From an uncultured Bacilli bacterium (GTDB lineage: Bacteria > Bacillota_I > Bacilli_A > RFN20 > CAG-449), in assembly GCA_947595215.1 (NCBI GenBank), contig CANQEO010000007.1, forward strand, positions 1 through 54,747: a stretch of DNA of 54,747 nt, read 5' to 3'. Shown one piece after another: positions 20,492 through 31,311 of the stretch. Each line of letters starts with the position of its first letter. The stretch's first letter is position 1. The notes beneath the pieces were generated by a model. That model was not told where the DNA came from. It saw only the letters and a list, made by a program, of their open reading frames with translations, and did no database searches. The position numbers and the translations under genes are program-made.

Positions 20492-22416
20492 TTGATCTCC
20501 TTTAAAAGATTAATAATCGAATACTTCTTTAATTTTCTTTTCACCAATTCATTAGTAAGAACATAAATAAGTAACGTAAAAAAAGCGATAAAATAAATAG
20601 AATAATTTTGATGAGAAATTAAATTCAATTTTATTTCCATCTTCTCAATTGCAACTTTATCAATACTAGATAAGAAAAAATCTCTAAAGATAAATGCTAC
20701 TCCTAACGACAATGCAGAGAGTATGATGATATCTAAAACAAAACTTCGCTTTATTATTTTTTCATCATAAGAAAACGACTTAATAATACCGATTTCTTTT
20801 TGACACGCCCGAAGATTATTATTAATTAAAATATAAATAACAAAGACACTGCAAACTATAACTAAAATTCCAAATATGAGAACTAGTTGTAAAAACGCAT
20901 CAAGAATATCGTCAAGAGATTTTTGCATTGTTAATGCGCGACTTTGAATAGTTAATGTACGTGATTTAGAAAGTTGATAATTATGTAACGAAAAATAAAT
21001 TTTTTTAACATCTTGAGATTCAACAAAAATGAGACTAGTTTGATCGTAAGTAGAACAATTTATTAAATCTAAAGTGTCATATACTGTCGCTTTATCTTTG
21101 TCTAAAAATATTTTATTTAAAGTTATTCCTTTTAATAATTCTTGCGCTCTTTGATACGAATAATAGATAACTGGCGAATTAATAAATGAAAATTCATCAA
21201 TCACTTTTGTAATTTTAAAGTGCACATCTAAATTTATTTGATCGGTAATGATTCTTGTGTCCGTCTTTAATGATATCTCCTTATTTAATTTAAAATTTAA
21301 TTTTCTTCCATCGATAAGATCATTTGCGAGTGTATTTATGGTCACCATTTCAAAAGAATCTTTTTCATTATCATCAATTGGTAAAAATAGAAATTCATCA
21401 TTTCGCATTTCATCAATAAAGAAACTATATCCTCCAAATAGAGTCTCAAAACTTTTATAAAATTGATATTTAATATTACCGATATGAAGTTTTATTTCAC
21501 TTTCAGTCACCCTATCGGTCTTTACAATACTAAATCCATCACTTTGATTAATACTCACATCCGCACGTAAAACATTATAATCACCATAAGTTAAATCTTG
21601 ATTAGCAAGTTCACTTGAACAAGTTTCCATCATCGTGCTTATAAACATAACGCTTAAATAAGTTAATGATAATACAAAACACATCCAAAATTTTGAAACA
21701 ATATTTTTATTCTTAAAATAATGTGATAGAAAATATGGTTTTCTTTTTGGTAGATAATTTCTTTGTTGATAAATAAAATCACTAGCATTCTTTTTCAATA
21801 GATTAATTTTTCCATCTTCTATTTCGTAGATAATATCCCCATATTTATTTGCTAAACGCATATTATGAGTAATTATGATTACCATACGTTTTTTTGATTC
21901 TTCTTTTAAAAGTTCAAAAATTTCTTCACTTCTTTTGGAATCTAACGAACCTGTTGGTTCATCACATAGGAGTAAAGAAGTATCCGATACTAAAGCACGA
22001 ATAAGACTGACTCGCTGCTTTTCCCCACCAGATAATTTCAACACTTTATGATTTTTTAATTTTTGCAATCCAAAAGTTTTTAAATATGAAATTATAATTT
22101 TTTCTTTATGCTTATAATCTAAGCGGAACTTTTCTAGACCAAACATAATATTCTCATACACAGTCAAATGATCAAATAACATAAAGTTTTGAAATAGCAT
22201 TGAGATAGACTGATTTTTATTTTCGTCAATAAAAGATATTTCACCCGAATATGTATCAAAATTTGCTAAGCAATTAAAAAACGTCGATTTGCCACTTCCC
22301 GATTCACCTACTATTATAATCAAACCTTCAGAACTATTTATTTCTAAATTAACATTATCTAGGATATGTCTTTGACCATAACTTTTACTTAATTGCTTTA
22401 TTACAATTTTTCTCAT
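20488..22416 (-). CDS. ABC transporter with fused ATPase and FtsX-type permease
   Basis: GESGSGKSTFFNCL, LSGGEKQRVSLIRAL, CDEPTGSLDSKRSEEI, CQKEIGIIKSFSYDEK; ATGA overlap with the next gene. Confidence 0.88.
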   Translation of the reverse strand: MRKIVIKQLSKSYGQRHILDNVNLEINSSEGLIIIVGESGSGKSTFFNCLANFDTYSGEISFIDENKNQSISMLFQNFMLFDHLTVYENIMFGLEKFRLDYKHKEKIIISYLKTFGLQKLKNHKVLKLSGGEKQRVSLIRALVSDTSLLLCDEPTGSLDSKRSEEIFELLKEESKKRMVIIITHNMRLANKYGDIIYEIEDGKINLLKKNASDFIYQQRNYLPKRKPYFLSHYFKNKNIVSKFWMCFVLSLTYLSVMFISTMMETCSSELANQDLTYGDYNVLRADVSINQSDGFSIVKTDRVTESEIKLHIGNIKYQFYKSFETLFGGYSFFIDEMRNDEFLFLPIDDNEKDSFEMVTINTLANDLIDGRKLNFKLNKEISLKTDTRIITDQINLDVHFKITKVIDEFSFINSPVIYYSYQRAQELLKGITLNKIFLDKDKATVYDTLDLINCSTYDQTSLIFVESQDVKKIYFSLHNYQLSKSRTLTIQSRALTMQKSLDDILDAFLQLVLIFGILVIVCSVFVIYILINNNLRACQKEIGIIKSFSYDEKIIKRSFVLDIIILSALSLGVAFIFRDFFLSSIDKVAIEKMEIKLNLISHQNYSIYFIAFFTLLIYVLTNELVKRKLKKYSIINLLKEIK

Positions 22417-22419
22417 AAA

Positions 22420-22452
22420 AAAATCCTCTATCTCTCAATAAAGGATTTTGTC
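22420..22452 (-). terminator. Terminator/attenuator hairpin between DUF951 gene and ABC pair
   Basis: minus strand aaatccttt...agaggattttttt. Confidence 0.6.
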
Positions 22453-22465
22453 TAATCTAGTTAGT

Positions 22466-22660
22466 TCATTTGATAACTTTTTTTGCTTTTTCGTTAAATA
22501 TGTGACGAGGAATCATGATGATGTTTCCACAACCGCAGCACTTTAATTTAATATCAGCCCCTAAACGAACGATTTCAAATTGTTTAGAACGGCTATAACA
22601 AGGATGTGGCTTACGCATTTCAACGATGTCGCCTAACTCATAATCTTTATTTTCTAGCAT
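22466..22660 (-). CDS. DUF951 family protein
   Basis: YELGDIVEMRKPHPCYSRSKQFEIVRLGADIKLKCCGCGNIIMIPR. Confidence 0.88.
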   Translation of the reverse strand: MLENKDYELGDIVEMRKPHPCYSRSKQFEIVRLGADIKLKCCGCGNIIMIPRHIFNEKAKKVIK

Positions 22661-23474
22661 GGTTGTACCTATAGCATTTTAAGATATTATCCATCGCGCA
22701 AGCTGAGGTAATTGTTCCAACGCCACCTGGAACTTTACTTAAATATTTTACCTTATTGCTCGGTATAACATCTCCTTTAATTCCATCATCTAAATAATGA
22801 ATGCCAGCATCTATAACAATTGCATTATCATTCATAAAGTTGCTATCTATTAAATGTGGCTTTCCAATAGCAACTACAATGATATCATAATGTTTTAACA
22901 TATCATTTAAATTTTTGGTTTTTGAATGTGCTAATGTCACAGTCGCATTACGATTGGTAAGCATCATCGCAACCGGTTTTCCTACCGAAATAGACCGCCC
23001 AATTACCAAGACGTTTTTACCTTCTAAATCAATTTTATATTCATCGATTAATTCGATTATCGCTCTAGCTGTAGCGGGAAATAAACCATCTTTATCATCT
23101 TTAAAGATTTTTCCTAGCATTAAAGTATTCATCGCATCTAAATCTTTATAAGGATTTAATGCTTCAATTATTTTTTTCTCATCAGCACCTTTAAACAGAG
23201 GACGTGTGATCAAAACTGCATCTACTTCTTGATCGTTATTTAATGAATTAATCGTATCAAGATAAGTTTTTTCATCAGGCTTCATATTTATTAAAGTAAA
23301 TTTTATACCCAATTCATTAGCTAATCTTTCCTGAGAGGCACAATAACCTTTCGATGAAATATCTTTTTCGTTTAAAAGTACAACTAAATGTGGCTTAGTT
23401 TCAAAAGTAGCAATTTCACTTTTAATGCGTGTTTTAATTTTTTCAGCCGCTATTTTACCAAACATTAATTCCAT
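22647..23474 (-). CDS. folD: Methylenetetrahydrofolate dehydrogenase/cyclohydrolase
   Basis: VIGRSISVGKPVAMMLTNRNATVTLAHSKT, VPGGVGTITSACAMDN. Confidence 0.95.
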   Translation of the reverse strand: MELMFGKIAAEKIKTRIKSEIATFETKPHLVVLLNEKDISSKGYCASQERLANELGIKFTLINMKPDEKTYLDTINSLNNDQEVDAVLITRPLFKGADEKKIIEALNPYKDLDAMNTLMLGKIFKDDKDGLFPATARAIIELIDEYKIDLEGKNVLVIGRSISVGKPVAMMLTNRNATVTLAHSKTKNLNDMLKHYDIIVVAIGKPHLIDSNFMNDNAIVIDAGIHYLDDGIKGDVIPSNKVKYLSKVPGGVGTITSACAMDNILKCYRYNHARK

Positions 23475-25081
23475 TATTCGTTCTCCATTTTTACGGCCGC
23501 TGGAACTTTAGGTAATCCTGGCATTGTTAGAATGTTTCCAGTTAAAGGAACAATGAAACGAGCGCCACTAGAAAGATTGACATCTCGAATTGTAATTGCA
23601 AAATCTTTTGGCGTTCCGATTAAATTTGGATTATCGCTAAATGATTGAGGAGTTTTTGCCATACAAATGTAAGCATCTTCATACCCCATTTTAATATAAC
23701 GATCAATCTTTTCACGGGCAACCTCAGTATAGATAACTTTTGAGGCACGATAAATTTCGCGACAAATCTTTTCAATTTTGTCATATACATTTTCGTTTTT
23801 ATTGTAAAGTGGATGATAATTTGATTCATTTTCTTCAAGTAATTTCAATACTTTTCTTGCTAAATCTTTAGAGCCTTCTCCTCCATTAATAAATCCGTCT
23901 TGAAAGGAGACCACATAACCATGTTCTTGACACCATTTAGTTAAATAATCTATTTCACTTTGATGATCACTAGCAAAATGATTAATAGCAACTATCGCTT
24001 TCAATCCGTACTTCTCAATATTCTCTAAATGTTGTTTCAAATTACCAACACCTGCTTTTAAAGCTTCTACATTTTCATTTTGAAGTTCTTCAAGTTTTTG
24101 ACCACCATGCATTTTTAAAGCTCTTATGGTAGCAACCATAACCACTAAAGAAGGTTTTAAATTAGCTTCTTGACATTTGATATCTAAGAATTTTTCAGCA
24201 CCTAAATCGGCACCAAATCCGGCTTCAGTAACCACAATATCCTTCAATTTTAAAGCCATCTTCGTGGCTATAATAGAATTGCAACCATGAGCAATATTTG
24301 CAAATGGACCGCCATGTACAATAGCGGGATTATTTTCTCCAGTTTGGATTAGATTGGGATTTAAAGCATCTTTCATAAGTTTCATAATCGCATTAGATAT
24401 CTTTAAATCTTTAACTTTTATAGGTTTATCATCATAAGTGTAAGCGACGATAATTTCTTTTACTCTATTTATAAAATCTTCTTGAGAATCAGCAAGACAA
24501 AGAACCGCCATTAACTCACTAGCGACAGTAATGATAAATCCGTCGTCTCTTTCAACACCATTTTTAGCGCCAAGTCCAATTTTAATTTCCCGTAAAGCGC
24601 GATCATTCATATCTAAAGCACGTTTCCATACCACTTTAGTTGGATCAATATTTAATTCATTACCTTGTAAAATATGATTATCGATAATTGCAGAAATAAG
24701 ATTAATGGAACTTGTTAAAGCGTGCATATCACCTGTGAAATGTAGATTAATTTCTTCACTCGGTTCAATAGTTACTTTTCCTCCACCAGTGGCTCCACCT
24801 TTTATCCCGAAAACTGGTCCTAAGGAAGGTTCTCTTAAGGCTAACATCACTGAAGCACCCAAACGATTTAATCCTTCAACTAGCGCGATTGAAGTGGTCG
24901 TTTTTCCTTCACCAGCTTTAGTAGGAGTAATCGCGGTAACTAATACTAGTTTTCCATCTTTCTTATCTTTTAAAGATTCTAAAAGTTTTAAGTTGATTTT
25001 ACCCTTATATTTTCCATAAGGTTCTAAATACTCTTCATCAATTCCTGCTTTTTTAGCAATTACATTAATTTTTTCTAGCAA
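23474..25081 (-). CDS. fhs: Formate-tetrahydrofolate ligase
   Basis: TPTKAGEGKTTTSIALVEGLNRLG, EPSLGPVFGIKGGATGGG. Confidence 0.96.
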   Translation of the reverse strand: MLEKINVIAKKAGIDEEYLEPYGKYKGKINLKLLESLKDKKDGKLVLVTAITPTKAGEGKTTTSIALVEGLNRLGASVMLALREPSLGPVFGIKGGATGGGKVTIEPSEEINLHFTGDMHALTSSINLISAIIDNHILQGNELNIDPTKVVWKRALDMNDRALREIKIGLGAKNGVERDDGFIITVASELMAVLCLADSQEDFINRVKEIIVAYTYDDKPIKVKDLKISNAIMKLMKDALNPNLIQTGENNPAIVHGGPFANIAHGCNSIIATKMALKLKDIVVTEAGFGADLGAEKFLDIKCQEANLKPSLVVMVATIRALKMHGGQKLEELQNENVEALKAGVGNLKQHLENIEKYGLKAIVAINHFASDHQSEIDYLTKWCQEHGYVVSFQDGFINGGEGSKDLARKVLKLLEENESNYHPLYNKNENVYDKIEKICREIYRASKVIYTEVAREKIDRYIKMGYEDAYICMAKTPQSFSDNPNLIGTPKDFAITIRDVNLSSGARFIVPLTGNILTMPGLPKVPAAVKMENE

Positions 25082-25122
25082 TTCGATTCCTCCTTTAAAA
25101 CTAATATTTACATCATAACATA

Positions 25123-26013
25123 TTATTGTCGCTTATTTAATCTCTCTAATGAAAATTGATAAGCTTCGTCCACTGAGGAAAACCAATTAACATCGAACTG
25201 ATTGCGAAAATAAGTAAATTGCCTTCTAGCATATGCTCTAGATTTGTTTTTAATCTCTTGAATAATATCATCTCGTTTTTTATTTTGATGCCATCCGGTA
25301 ATAAATTCTTTATATCCGATAGCTTGGAAAGCTTTATGATCTTCCCCATATTTGCTTGATAAAGTTAAAACTTCTTCTTCCAATCCACTTTCAATCATTT
25401 TCTCAACGCGTAATTCAATTCGGTTGTATAGTGTTTCTCGTGGTAATTCGAGCCCTACAAAGCAAACATCATATAAGGCACGATGTTCTTGTTTTCCAAT
25501 TAAACTTGATTTTTTTTCGCCCCGAATCAAATAGATTTCAATTGCTCTTAAAACTCTTTTACGATTATTTTCATGTATTTTTAATGCTTCTTCTGGATCG
25601 AGTTTTTCTAACTCTAAATGAAGATTATGATTATCGAGTTTTTCATAATATGACAAATCAACTTTTTCTTCTTGTGGCGCTAAATCAAAATCAAAAAGAG
25701 CCGACTTCAAATACATTCCGGTGCCACCGACAATAATAATCGGTACACCTTTTTGTTCTAATTCGGCAATTTTCTTTCTCGCTAATAATTGATAATCAAA
25801 AGAAGAAAAGGAATCATTTATTGAAACTATAGAAAAAAGATGATGGGGAATTTCCCTCATTTCATCCTTACTCGGTTTTGCCGTTCCTATATTCATTTCG
25901 TCATATATTTGAAACGCATCGCCATTAATAATTTCTCCATGAGTTGCTTTAGCAAGTCTTAACGCTAAGGCGCTCTTTCCAACTCCAGTTGGACCAACGA
26001 TACATATTATCAT
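25123..26013 (-). CDS. miaA: tRNA dimethylallyltransferase
   Basis: GPTGVGKSALALRLA, GGTGMYLKSAL, RRQFTYFRNQ. Confidence 0.95.
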   Translation of the reverse strand: MIICIVGPTGVGKSALALRLAKATHGEIINGDAFQIYDEMNIGTAKPSKDEMREIPHHLFSIVSINDSFSSFDYQLLARKKIAELEQKGVPIIIVGGTGMYLKSALFDFDLAPQEEKVDLSYYEKLDNHNLHLELEKLDPEEALKIHENNRKRVLRAIEIYLIRGEKKSSLIGKQEHRALYDVCFVGLELPRETLYNRIELRVEKMIESGLEEEVLTLSSKYGEDHKAFQAIGYKEFITGWHQNKKRDDIIQEIKNKSRAYARRQFTYFRNQFDVNWFSSVDEAYQFSLERLNKRQ

Positions 26014-27827
26014 ATCGCAGTCCTTTTAAACATCTTTTCAATGTCGTACTTCTTGAAACGGACGATAGTCGGTCTACCATGAGGGCAACATGTCGGATTA
26101 TCACATTTAAATAATAATTCGATTAATTGTTTCATTTCAAAGACACTCAATTGATCATTAGCTTTAATTGAGGCCTTACAAGCCATCGTTGCAATTACAT
26201 GCTTCCTTAAAATTTGTAAATCTATCTTTTCATTATTTAAAACTTGTTCGACTAATTCCGTGATATATGAATCATCTTTTTCTTCGTTTAAGAACAACGG
26301 AATTTGTGAAACTTTGATGGCATTATTTCCAAAAATTTCTACCTTTAATCCTATTTCTTCTAAGAGATTTAATTGCTTATCTTTTAATCGCATCGTTTCA
26401 GTTGGATTAAGATTAATAACGATTGGGAAAAGAGGAGCACAAGTTTCAATATGCGAATTTAATATTCTTTGAAATTTCTCATAGTTAATTCTTTCGTTTG
26501 CAGCGTGTTGGTCGATAAGATAAAAACCATCTTCAGAACGGCACACAATATAAGTATTTAAAATTTGACCAAGCGGTTCTAATTTAACATCCATTTGAAC
26601 TGGTTTTGGTTTTAGCATTTCTTCTTTAAAGATAACTACCTCTTCTAAGGATTGATCAAATTTTTCTAAATCAAGTTTTGGTGCGAAAGAAACAGTTTCT
26701 TTTTGAACCATAGGCTCTTTTGAGATTGCTGGACCACTTTTAATTGGTCTTACAATCTCTTCTGTGTAAGGAACCGTAACTTTATCAATTAAAGTGACTT
26801 GTTGAGTTTTATTTTCCGTAGGAAGTTTCACTTCATGAATCGGTTTTAATCCTCCTAATACGTTTTTAATTTCTTTTTCAATCGCCTCAAAAAGATTCGT
26901 TTCATTAGAAAGGCGAACTTCTCTTTTTGCCGGATGAACATTGACATCGACTAAAGCGTAATCAACTTTAATGTCTAAGATTACAAAAGGATATTTAGAA
27001 TTAAAAATAAAATCACTATAACCATCGATTATCGCCTTTTGCACCTTTGGCATATAGACGTTCCTTTCATTTAATAAGGTAATCATATAATACCGATTCG
27101 ATTTAGCAATCTCTGGTAAACCTAGATATCCATTAACTTCAAATTCATATGTCGAAAATGAAATTGGAACCATTTTTTTGGCGGTATCATACCCATAAAT
27201 TTTTGCAATAACTTCGAGTAATTTACCGCTTCCATTAGTAGTAAATACCACGCGATCATCAATCGAAAAAGAAAATGCGACATCGCTTCTTGCCATGGCT
27301 AAACGTTGCATCACTTCTAGAATTGAAGCATTTTCAGTCGTATCGGATTTTAAATATTTTAATCGTGCTGGGGTATTATAAAATAATTCTTCAATAACAA
27401 ATGTCGTACCTTTTACTAAACTAGCATCTTCAATAATAGTATTTTCATCTTCAATGATTACTTTGGTACCAACACCGGTGCCTAAAGATGTCGTCATCGT
27501 GACTTTACTTACAGCCGCGATAGAGGCTAACGCTTCACCTCTGAAACCCATAGTTTTGATTCTAAATAAATCTCTTTCGCTATATAATTTACTTGAAGCA
27601 TGACGCTTAAAAGCGAGCAAGGCATCATTGCGATCCATTCCACTACCATCATCAGAAACGATAATTTTATCATGTCCAGCGCCATAAACGCTGACTTTTA
27701 TATGTTTACTTCCAGCATCTAAAGCATTTTCAACTAATTCTTTTACTACACTCGAAGGTCTTTCAATCACTTCACCAGCGGCAATCATATTCGCAAGTTT
27801 GTGATCCATTATTTTGATTACACTCAT
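26010..27827 (-). CDS. mutL: DNA mismatch repair protein MutL
   Basis: NMIAAGEVIERPSSVVKELVENALDAG, GFRGEALASI, DQHAANERINYE. Confidence 0.96.
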   Translation of the reverse strand: MSVIKIMDHKLANMIAAGEVIERPSSVVKELVENALDAGSKHIKVSVYGAGHDKIIVSDDGSGMDRNDALLAFKRHASSKLYSERDLFRIKTMGFRGEALASIAAVSKVTMTTSLGTGVGTKVIIEDENTIIEDASLVKGTTFVIEELFYNTPARLKYLKSDTTENASILEVMQRLAMARSDVAFSFSIDDRVVFTTNGSGKLLEVIAKIYGYDTAKKMVPISFSTYEFEVNGYLGLPEIAKSNRYYMITLLNERNVYMPKVQKAIIDGYSDFIFNSKYPFVILDIKVDYALVDVNVHPAKREVRLSNETNLFEAIEKEIKNVLGGLKPIHEVKLPTENKTQQVTLIDKVTVPYTEEIVRPIKSGPAISKEPMVQKETVSFAPKLDLEKFDQSLEEVVIFKEEMLKPKPVQMDVKLEPLGQILNTYIVCRSEDGFYLIDQHAANERINYEKFQRILNSHIETCAPLFPIVINLNPTETMRLKDKQLNLLEEIGLKVEIFGNNAIKVSQIPLFLNEEKDDSYITELVEQVLNNEKIDLQILRKHVIATMACKASIKANDQLSVFEMKQLIELLFKCDNPTCCPHGRPTIVRFKKYDIEKMFKRTAI

Positions 27828-27832
27828 AGATG

Positions 27833-30352
27833 CTACTCCTTAATTCTTCTCTTTAAATCATAAAGATAATTTAACGCTTCCATTGGAGATAATGTTAACG
27901 GATCAATTTTCTTCAAATCTTTAATCCATTCATCTTCTTTACGTTCAACGCGTTTGATAACATCTTTTGACACTTTTAAAGATTCATTTTCTAAAGATTC
28001 AAGAATCTTTTTAGCACGATCGATTAATGTCTTTGGTAAATGAGCAAGACGTGCAACATTTAAACCATACGATTTATTCATCGCTCCAGGTTCAATTTTA
28101 TATAAGAAAGTTACTTGATCATCAACTTCAGAGACGGCAACATGAATATTCTTTAAAACCGGTAATTCTTTATCAATCGTTGTAATTTCGTGATAGTGTG
28201 TTGAAAACATTGTCTTTGCTTTAACGATTGAGGCAATATATTCGAGAATCGCCTGAGCTAAAGCCATACCATCAAAAGTTGCCGTACCTCTTCCGATTTC
28301 ATCGAATAATAACAAAGAATTTTCACTTGCGTGCTGTAATGCAAAATTTGTTTCCGTCATTTCAACCATAAAGGTCGATTGACCAGATACTAAATCATCA
28401 GATGCACCAATTCTAGTAAAAATTTGATCAAAAATCATTAAATTTGCTTCATCACAAGGTACGTAACAACCAATTTGTGCCATAATAGCGATAAGTGCGA
28501 ATTGACGCATATAGGTAGATTTACCTCCCATATTTGGTCCTGTGATAACCAGGATATCGGTATCTCTATCCATGATGATATCATTAGGTACATATCTGGA
28601 GTTTTCCATCACTTTTTCAATAACCGGATGACGACCATTGATTATTCTTATCTCCCGTGAATTATTGAAAGTAGGACATATATAATGATTCTCATTTGAA
28701 ACTATAGCAAACGATAATAAACAATCGACGTAAGAAATAAGTCTTGCTAAAGTTTGAATTTGTTCAGTATACTCGCTTACGTGTTTTCTTAACGCGACAA
28801 ATAATTCATATTCCAATGCTGATCTTCTTTCATCAGCCGAAAGAATTAACGCTTCTTTTTCTTTTAAATCTTTAGTGATAAAACGTTCAGAATTGATGGT
28901 GGTTTGTTTCCTTTCATAGCCCCATTCTTCTTGGATTTGATTCAATGCACCTTTAGATACTTCAATGTAGTATCCAAACACGCGATTATATCCAACCTTT
29001 AAAGTTTTGATACCTGTACGTTCTTTTTCTTGAGCCTCTAGAGATGCTACCCATGATTTACCATCAGAAGAGAGTTCTATTAATTCATCTAATTCCTCGC
29101 TGTAACCTCTTTTAAAGATACCGCCTTCTTTTACAGTAATCGGTACATCTTCACTTATCGCTCTTTCTAACAAATCGGCGAGATCTAAGAAATCAAAATC
29201 CATACCCGCTAATAAGTTAATATTGGGATTTTGTAATTCTTTCAAACATCCTAAAAGTGTCGGAACTACTTGAAGTGATCTTTTAAGTTGCAAAAGATCC
29301 CGTCCGGAAGCCGAGCCAAAGTTTATCTTAGCGATTAATCTCTCTAAATCGTAAATATCTTTTAAAGCTTTAGTCACATCGTTTGCAATCAAAAAATTAT
29401 CGATAAAAGAAGCGACTATACTCTGTCTCTTTTTAATCTCATCTAATGATGCACTCGGTTTTACAATCCACTTTTTTAATAGTCGGGAACCCATATTAGT
29501 GATAGTTTGATCTAATACCCAAAACAATGTTCCGTATGTATCCTCACTTCTGATAGTTCTTACTAATTCTAAATTATTACGCGAAAAATGATCTATTTGC
29601 ATCTCATCATTAGCACGCAATACCTTTGCTTTTTGAAGATAGTTTAAATCTCTCTTTTGAGTTTCTTTTAGATAATTCAAAAGTCTTACTAAAGCGTGTT
29701 GTTGATTGAAGTCACGCACTTCATTTAAAACATAATCATGTTCCATTGTGATTACATCATCATTTTCATAAGAGATTAAAATGTTATCTCGATTCTTTAT
29801 CTTTAGAATGTCTTGATGTGGGAATGAAGTCGCTACGACTACCTCTCTAATTGAAAGATTTTGAATTTCATTAATCACTAATTCGACATCTTTTTCGATA
29901 TTTTCAACATAAATTTCACCAGTCGAAATATCCGCATAAGCAAAAATATAGTAATTATCACTAATTCCAATACAACCGATATAGTTATTACCTTTTTGTT
30001 TTACATCAACAACTGCGCCTGGAGTGATAATTTGAACAACATCTCGTTCGACGATTCCTTTGGCAGTTGATGGATCTTCCATTTGTTCGACAATACCGAC
30101 TTTATATCCTTTTTTGATTAGTTTGTCGATATAAGTGTCGATAGCATGATGAGGAACTCCACACATGGGAACTCGTTCTTCGACACCGGCGCTTTTACCA
30201 GTAAGAGCTAATTGAAGTTCACGCGATGCAATTTTAGCGTCTTCAAAAAATAGTTCGTAAAAATCACCGAGTCGAAACAAAATCAGTGTATCTGGATGTT
30301 TATCTTTGATGCTTAAATATTGCATCATCATTGGCGTGTACTTCTTTTCCAT
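27833..30352 (-). CDS. mutS: DNA mismatch repair protein MutS
   Basis: LFRLGDFYELFFEDA, TGPNMGGKSTYMRQ, DEIGRGTATFDGMALAQAI. Confidence 0.97.
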   Translation of the reverse strand: MEKKYTPMMMQYLSIKDKHPDTLILFRLGDFYELFFEDAKIASRELQLALTGKSAGVEERVPMCGVPHHAIDTYIDKLIKKGYKVGIVEQMEDPSTAKGIVERDVVQIITPGAVVDVKQKGNNYIGCIGISDNYYIFAYADISTGEIYVENIEKDVELVINEIQNLSIREVVVATSFPHQDILKIKNRDNILISYENDDVITMEHDYVLNEVRDFNQQHALVRLLNYLKETQKRDLNYLQKAKVLRANDEMQIDHFSRNNLELVRTIRSEDTYGTLFWVLDQTITNMGSRLLKKWIVKPSASLDEIKKRQSIVASFIDNFLIANDVTKALKDIYDLERLIAKINFGSASGRDLLQLKRSLQVVPTLLGCLKELQNPNINLLAGMDFDFLDLADLLERAISEDVPITVKEGGIFKRGYSEELDELIELSSDGKSWVASLEAQEKERTGIKTLKVGYNRVFGYYIEVSKGALNQIQEEWGYERKQTTINSERFITKDLKEKEALILSADERRSALEYELFVALRKHVSEYTEQIQTLARLISYVDCLLSFAIVSNENHYICPTFNNSREIRIINGRHPVIEKVMENSRYVPNDIIMDRDTDILVITGPNMGGKSTYMRQFALIAIMAQIGCYVPCDEANLMIFDQIFTRIGASDDLVSGQSTFMVEMTETNFALQHASENSLLLFDEIGRGTATFDGMALAQAILEYIASIVKAKTMFSTHYHEITTIDKELPVLKNIHVAVSEVDDQVTFLYKIEPGAMNKSYGLNVARLAHLPKTLIDRAKKILESLENESLKVSKDVIKRVERKEDEWIKDLKKIDPLTLSPMEALNYLYDLKRRIKE

Positions 30353-30425
30353 ACTAGTACCTCATATTACTAGTTTAATTATACCAATTCAATGAGGATT
30401 TTTCGAGATAAAATAATATTGGTAA

Positions 30426-30938
30426 CTATTTATTCTCTAAATAATTAGGATTAACATTCATTAAGATTTCTTCATCTATTGAAATATCCTCTTTATAGTC
30501 ATCCGCGCAATTGACAACTAGGATCGCTTCTGCAAAGCAATCGACTAAAAAAAGACTTTCAATTTTTAAGGAAACAACACCATTAGAGGCCAATTCCATT
30601 TTGATGCAAGTAGGGTAATGCGAGACATAAACTTTAATAAACTTTTCTTCCGAGATAGTTCTTAAATCACGATATGACATTATAAATGGTTCTTCAAATT
30701 CGATAGTTTCAGTGTAAACAGAAGATTTTTGATCATTATTTGAAGCATACCACAATTGAATATCAAAAGAACCTTTTAACACGATTTTTCCGTTATCCTC
30801 AGTAGTTTCATATTTTAAATTGATGATCCAACATCCAAGAGTTTTAGATATATCTTCATCAATGTAGACATTTTTATTTATTATAGTTGCTAATTTACCT
30901 TTGCCAATTAAGGTTTTAGCCGCAATTTCACGATACAT
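30426..30938 (-). CDS. cotE: Outer spore coat morphogenetic protein CotE
   Basis: YREIAAKTLIGKGKL...LGCWIINLKYE...GSFDIQLWYAS; lies between ymcA and mutS as in B. subtilis. Confidence 0.85.
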   Translation of the reverse strand: MYREIAAKTLIGKGKLATIINKNVYIDEDISKTLGCWIINLKYETTEDNGKIVLKGSFDIQLWYASNNDQKSSVYTETIEFEEPFIMSYRDLRTISEEKFIKVYVSHYPTCIKMELASNGVVSLKIESLFLVDCFAEAILVVNCADDYKEDISIDEEILMNVNPNYLENK

Positions 30939-30981
30939 AAAAAACATCCTCCTCTATTCAATATATGAGAAGGATGCCTAT

Positions 30982-31311
30982 TTATTTCAATGCATCGCGC
31001 AACTTTTCAAGAAGCAAACTAACTTCTTGGGATTCAATTTGAAAATTGACAACTAAAGGATGTTCATCGTATCTTTGTTTTAATTCTAAATATTTCGAAC
31101 GATTTTGTTCGTATTCATCTTTTTTATGAATCGAAAGTGCCGTCAATTTTTGATACTTCTTAATCTTTTGTTCAAGATTCATCAATTCATCATTTTCACG
31201 AATCGCTTTTTTTAATTCGACAAATCTTTTAACGGGAGGATACTCTAGAAATTCTTCAATAAAACTATCTAATTCCCGCTTTAATGATTCATCCATTTTC
31301 TGCAACCTCAC
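30982..31311 (-). CDS. YlbF/YmcA (RicA-like) family protein
   Basis: 109-aa helical protein immediately downstream of miaB and upstream of cotE, as in B. subtilis. Confidence 0.75.
   Translation of the reverse strand: MRLQKMDESLKRELDSFIEEFLEYPPVKRFVELKKAIRENDELMNLEQKIKKYQKLTALSIHKKDEYEQNRSKYLELKQRYDEHPLVVNFQIESQEVSLLLEKLRDALK

Noticed and set aside
24705-25019. Plus-strand 104-aa ORF
   Set aside because: Lies wholly antisense to fhs, which has clear conserved motifs.
25356-25736. Plus-strand 126-aa ORF
   Set aside because: Antisense to miaA; composition typical of a shadow frame.
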